A stretch of DNA of 64,000 nt from Sacculina carcini (taxonomy: Eukaryota; Arthropoda; Thecostraca; Sacculinidae): assembly GCA_916048095.2 (NCBI GenBank), contig OU696594.1, positions 4,455,781 to 4,519,780 on the forward strand, given 5' to 3'. Each line of letters opens with the position of its first letter. The stretch's first letter is position 1. Positions 56,301 to 62,300 of the stretch are shown piece by piece. The position numbers and the translations under genes are program-made. The notes under the pieces are model-generated. The model was not told where the DNA came from and did not search any database. It saw only the letters and a list, made by a program, of their open reading frames with translations.

Positions 56301-59300
56301 ACTTTTTCAACATTGATATAACCAATACTATAATGAAACCTGTTTTTTAGATAAATACATTTTTGGCAACTTAATTTTTACTCTAAAATTAAGTCCACCA
56401 TGGAAAATGTGTAGTCTAAGTTTAGATTGAAATTTGGGCTTAATGACAGAGGCATACATTTATTGTATATATTGCAACGTGTAAAACCACTAGCCAGGTA
56501 AACTAAACAACTACATCAATATGTCAGATCTGGCAAACAATGATGTCATGTTTGTGCTTGCTTTTTCCTGTAACCATAATCGATGACGCATCGTGTACAC
56601 ATTAACCTCACAGCTCACATACACGTTGTTGATTCGAAGAAATAGGAGTGTGTACACTCAACGCTAGCAAAAAACGCTTACAAATAAGCTGAGGAGGAGA
56701 TATTGTGAAATATTATTGTGTAAAAATATTCCTCAAACCCTCTAATTGACCGATACCTCTAAATAAACGACACTTTGAAGAATTCTTCTATTTTGGCAAT
56801 AGCTATGACTGACTGATTTTTATTAGTGAATTTGTGATTAATTACCAGTAATCACCCTGTATTTGTGTCTATTTTAAATATATATTCATGTATTATCTGG
56901 TTTCTATCTATAAGTTTTACCGTATCTTCTCAAAATTCTGACCAGCTAGTGGAAAACTAGAGCGGCACTCTCTAATTGAACGACACTACGGGGGAAGGTT
57001 TGAAAAATAGAACTTCATGCCGCTCAAATAGAAGTTTATGGTATACATTTTCCTTGAAGGTCATCGGACCAATCTGTATTATAAAGCGTGGTTACAAGCG
57101 GACACGTACAATAGGGTAACAAAGTCACGACCTGCACACGACCACTGCTGGACACACACTGACTCGTAGCGGGTAGCGTCATCCACGCTAGCCGCGCCCG
57201 CGCCCTCTGGGCGGGGCAGCATCACACTACATCTCCCCTCCAAGCGGCGGAAGGGGGGCGCTGCTGGTCCTGCAGACGTAGTCGCTCAGGTGCGGCGGCG
57301 GTCTGCGGGTTCGGTCGCTTCGGCGAGGGTTTGGTGTATGTGGAGCCTCTGATGTTCCGCTCACATCCTCCCCCGGCGGCGGCGCGGGTCCGCTGCTGCT
57401 GCTGGTCTCTCGCGGCGGTTGCGGCGGCGACAGCTGTGGGCAAGGCAGGCACATGGCCTCTGGCCGCGCTGCGCTGACAAATGGTGGCGGCGTCACTTCG
57501 GAGGCGGGTGCGCTGACTGCTGGCCGCAGGTGGCGGCGGTTACGCCAGTAGAGACCGCCATGCGGTAAGCGTACCGCGTACTGGCGGCGACGACCAGTGA
57601 CAGCGACCACGCCAGTCCGGTCCCAGCGGCCTGTCGTCGGGTCCTGGAGAGCCACTGTAGTGCCGGGCGATAACGGCGGCAGTGGTCTGGCTGACCGATT
57701 GTAGTTGGTGATCTGCCTGTCGTGCGCGGCCGCTGCTCGGAGATCACACTCAGCGGTGGACGGCTGCCATTCAGGCAGGAACGCGCGAGGATGCGCGGGG
57801 ACGGCAGACGACACGGGGCGACCGTACAGCAGCTGCGCGGGCGAGCGGCCGTCGGCACCAGGCGCGTTACACATCTCCAGCAGGCCGGCAACGAACGCGT
57901 CCGTGTTGAGGTCCCCGTCGTGGGCCGACTTCTGGATGAGTCGCTTCACCCGCTTGACAGCGGACTCGGCGTGCCCATTAGAGGACGGGAAGCGTGGACT
58001 GGAGAGTCGGTGACGGACACGCCAATGTCGCAGGAACTCGGCAGTGAGACGCGCAGTGAACTGCGGGCCGCCGTCCGACGACAATATGGACGGTACGCCC
58101 GTGGCGACAAACACGCGCCGAAACAGCTTCACCAGCTGATGAGCAGACGCGTCAAGGCCACATTCAAACACCAGCGGCCAGTTGGAGAATCGGTCGGCGT
58201 ATACGAGGAACGTTTTCCCCGCATGGTAGAAGAAATCTGCCGACACCGATTCGAAGGGCCGTGTCGGGCGCGGTTCCGCCATGTATGGCTCTTTCTGCTG
58301 AGAGTCCTTGTATTCGAGACACTCTTGGCATGACGAAACGGCCATGGCAATGTCGTTATTAAGGCCAGGCCAGAATACAGTCTGGCGGGCGCGTTGAACC
58401 GTCCTGACCTGCCCCTGATGGCTTTCGTGGAGGCGGCGGAGGGTATCTTTTCGCAGGCGCTTGGGCACAAGCAGACGGCAGCCGACCAAAATCAGGCCAT
58501 GGTCCGCAGTGAGCTGGTCGCGCACACCCCAGTACTGGTGAAGGCTGGACGGTAGGAGATGCTTATGCTGAGGAAAGCCGTCTAACACGTACGGCATCAG
58601 CTGACGGCACTCGTCGTCCGCGAGAGACGCAGCTCGCACCGCCTCCAGAGTGGTGTCGACTGGCGATGTGCGGCGGCCTTCATCGTCCTCATCTGAGAAG
58701 GCGTCTAGCGTCTGTATGAAAAATCCAGACGAAGAGTCGTCCACGTCCGCGTCAGCACCGGCCGGCTGGGAGGGTGCGCGTGACAGGGCGTCGGCGATGT
58801 TGTGCTGTGCTCCTGGCCTCCAGCTGGCGACAAAGGTCAGGTGCAGTAGACGCTGACGCATGCGCTGCAGACGAGGATTGCAGATGTCTCCGAGCGCCTT
58901 TTCGTTCAGGATGGGCACCAGCGGCTTGTGGTCGGTGACCACATTGAAGGTGGGCAGGCCAGCCAGATATTGGTGGCATTTCTGGCAGGCCCACACCACG
59001 GCCAGCATCTCCAGCTCGCAGACGGCATAACGGCTCTCCGTGTCGGAGACGAATCGCGACCCACACTGGATGAGCTGCCAGCGGCCCTGGTCGTCCCGCT
59101 GGCGGAGCACAAACCCGAGGCCTTTCTGTCTTGCCGCGTCCGTCTCCAACATGGTGGGCCTTGTCGGGTCGAAGTGGCCAAGCACGGGCGGGCTGGCCAA
59201 CGCGCGTTTTACGGCCGTGAAAGCAGCGTCGTGTTGTGACGACCACTGCCACTCGATGCCTTTGCGGAGCAGCTGACGCAGGGGCTCGGCAGCAGAAGCG

Positions 59301-62300
59301 ATGGCGTCAGAGAAGTCGCCAAACTGATTCGCCAAGCCCAAGAACGACCGCAGTGAGGTCAGGTCCGTCGGTGTAGGGAAGTCAGCCAGGGCCCGAATTT
59401 TCTTCTCGTCGATGGTAAATCCGGAGGACGTGATGTGGAAGCCACAGAAATTGGCGGCAGTGGCCGCAAAGACAAACTTTTTCCGGTTCAAAGTGACGCC
59501 GGCGTCGTCACAGCGCTGCAGTAGTTGCCAGACTCGCTGCAGATGGTCGTCGTAGCTGGCAGTGTGCACCAGCACGTCGTCAACAATCTTGCACGAGTCC
59601 GCTAAGCCAGCCAAGGCGACGTCGCCGCGCCGGTTGAACTCGTCGCCGCTTGACACCAGGCCCATTGGCGCCCGGCAGAACCTGAACCGACCCCACGGCG
59701 TGATGAAAGTGGTGAGGTCTCGGTCCTCGCGGCGCAGGGGCACCTGAAAGTAGCCCTGTAGGGCGTCCACCTGGGTGAACCACCGGTTGCCGAGGCCCAT
59801 GCTGGCTACGGCCTCGACAGGCGAGCGAACCGGATGAGTCGGTCGGCGGACGAAACGATTGAGACGGGTAAAGTCCACCGTGAGGCGGCAACCGTTGGGC
59901 GTGCCGTCCGCATTTCGTTTGCCGACCACGACAATGGGCGAGCACCAGTCAGTCGGGTGGGACACCGGCTCAATGACGCCCTGCTGCTGCAGCTGCTCCA
60001 GCTGCTGTTGTGCCTGGGCGCGGTGGCAGAATGGCACAGAACGAGGGGCGGTCACATTGTTGGGCACGGCATCATCTCGGAGGTCAATCCGCATTGCACC
60101 GCCAGTCATCTCGCGGAGGGGACCGTCCGTAGAGAACACGCGAGTGAAGGCCGCCAACAATTGCTCGCTGTGTGCCCGTCGCTCTGCAGCGGTAGGCTGC
60201 GCCGCGCTGGTCCAGCGAGGGCAAGGTCGCGGCATCGGGACTGACGGTCCTGCGGTCACCTGCTGTAGATGCTGCTCGCGTGACATCTGGCGCGGAAATG
60301 CGCGGTGCAGCAGGCGCAGTTCCACTGCGTCCCGCCAACAGAGCAGAGGGCGCCGCACTGACGGCACCACGTACACTGTGGAGCGGCAAGAAGCGTCGCC
60401 AAGTCGCAGCAGCGCCTCGAATGTACCCAAACACCGCAGTGGCTGGCCGTTGGCGACCCGCAGGCGCGACAGCGGTGGACATAAGCTCTTGGCGGCTACC
60501 CCGAGCTGCTGCGCGACTACAGCATCTACTACGGAGACATCGGCCCCAGAATCACAGCGCCATGTGATTTTGCGCGGTTGGTGCCCCCCCACGGAAACGG
60601 TTAGGCCCACGGTGGTCAAACGGGTGCGTTCAGCACGATCAAAAATATCACCGATATACAATGTGTCTTGTGTATTTTCGTCGTTCACAACACCATCGTT
60701 TGCATCACAGCCAACATATTCGACGAAGTTGTTTCGGCGGCGGCCCGCGCCGGACTGGGACGCACGGCATGCACGCGCGTAGTGGCCGCGCTTTCCGCAT
60801 CGGCGACAGACGCAGTCAGCAGCGCGGCATGGCGCCGTCTGGTGTCTTTGGCAGCAGCGATCGCATGCAGAGCCGTTGCCACCATCAGCTGACTGCAGGT
60901 TCGGTTGGTCGCGCATGCGCAGTGGTTGACTGTCATGCTGGTCGCGCATGCGCAGTGGCTGCCGGCCGAAATGCTCGCGCATGCGCAGTGGTTGACGGCG
61001 CACGGCGGCGACCTCTGTACGGATGGTGGCCGAACTAGCCACATCGGGCGTGGCTCGCTGCATGGCCACAACATCATGGCGGACGCACTCCGCTGACTCG
61101 CAAATTTTGACTGCCCTCTCCAGCGACAATTCGTTGTGGGCAACCTGCAGCAGCTGGTGCAGGGCAGTGGAGTCAGCGGTCCCCATGACGATCTGGTCGC
61201 GAATGCGCTCATCGCGGCAACTGCTGCAGAAATCGCAGCAGGCCGCAATCTCACGCAGGGAGAGCACGAAGTCACCCACCTTCTCCCCGTCGTGCTGGCG
61301 GCGGGAGAAAAAATGCCGGCGCTGCACTAACACCTGTTGACGTGACCGCTGGTGGTTTTCCAGCAGCTCAATGCAGGCTGGCAGATCAGCGTCCGCCGGT
61401 AGAGCCACAGAGTGTCGGATGATGCGGCACCACTCATCGTCCAGCAGCGTGGTGAGCAGCGCTTGTTGCTGGGCTGGGCTGAGTTTTTCGCTGCCAGATA
61501 ACGTGCCATGAGCCAGCACTCGTTCCTTCCACGCTGTGAACCCAGCTGCAGTCGTGTCGTAGGACAGGCGGGCTGGCGGCGGGGCATTCACCCGGGGAGC
61601 CACAGCAGGTGCACCGGCGGGGGCTGCCGGTTCCAGCTGCTGCCGGGCGAGCATGCTTACCAGCGATGTCAACTGGTCCAGCTGTCGTTGCTGACCTTCC
61701 AGAAGAGCCTGCTGAGTCTCAGTCGGCTGCGCCATGTATTATAAAGCGTGGTTACAAGCGGACACGTACAATAGGGTAACAAAGTCACGACCTGCACACG
61801 ACCACTGCTGGACACACACTGACTCGTAGCGGGTAGCGTCATCCACGCTAGCCGCGCCCGCGCCCTCTGGGCGGGGCAGCATCACACTACACAATCAACG
61901 TGGAAGAATATCAGATAGACTTGTTGAGATCTACCACCCTGATGAAGTTTCACCGTTTTTTTTCTCCACAAGAAATATATTGAAGATAAATGTCGAATAT
62001 CTTGTACAAATTACAGGCTTGCAAATATATTAAGCTCCTGCAAATATATTAAATATATTAAAACATATTAAACGGAAATTAATAGTTGTCTAAGGAGCTA
62101 ATAGTACTGATCTAAAAAAGATGTTTACTACGCGACAGTCTTGACTCAAATTGATGGAAACAAGATTCAGTGAAATCTTTATATGTACAAACTTTCGCAA
62201 GAAATAATTGGACATAGATTACAATTGAAAATTCGTTCTTATTAATGTTTTCTTAGAAATTAATAATATATTATTTGAACAACAGTGAATGCGTAGTAAA

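Larger units (their letters stand above)
57075..61891 (-). mobile_element. Whole-looking compact Ty3/Gypsy element (Gypsy-2)
   Basis: 4817 bp with two 157-bp LTRs (57075-57231, 61735-61891) that look identical, flanked by CAATC on both sides (57070-57074, 61892-61896). On the minus strand the primer-binding site TGGCGCAGCC starts right at the LTR edge, and a purine tract (GGAGGGGAGA) precedes the 3' LTR. It carries a single 1502-codon gag-pol frame. GC content is far above that of the flanks. It looks whole and very young; same strand as gene B, inside a gene B intron. Pol resembles the Mag/K02A2.6-like group, but the lineage is uncertain. Confidence 0.9.

Noticed and set aside
57722-61744. 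Plus-strand open frames opposite Gypsy-2
   Set aside because: Shadows of the GC-rich gag-pol frame; no domain, and composition follows the antisense.
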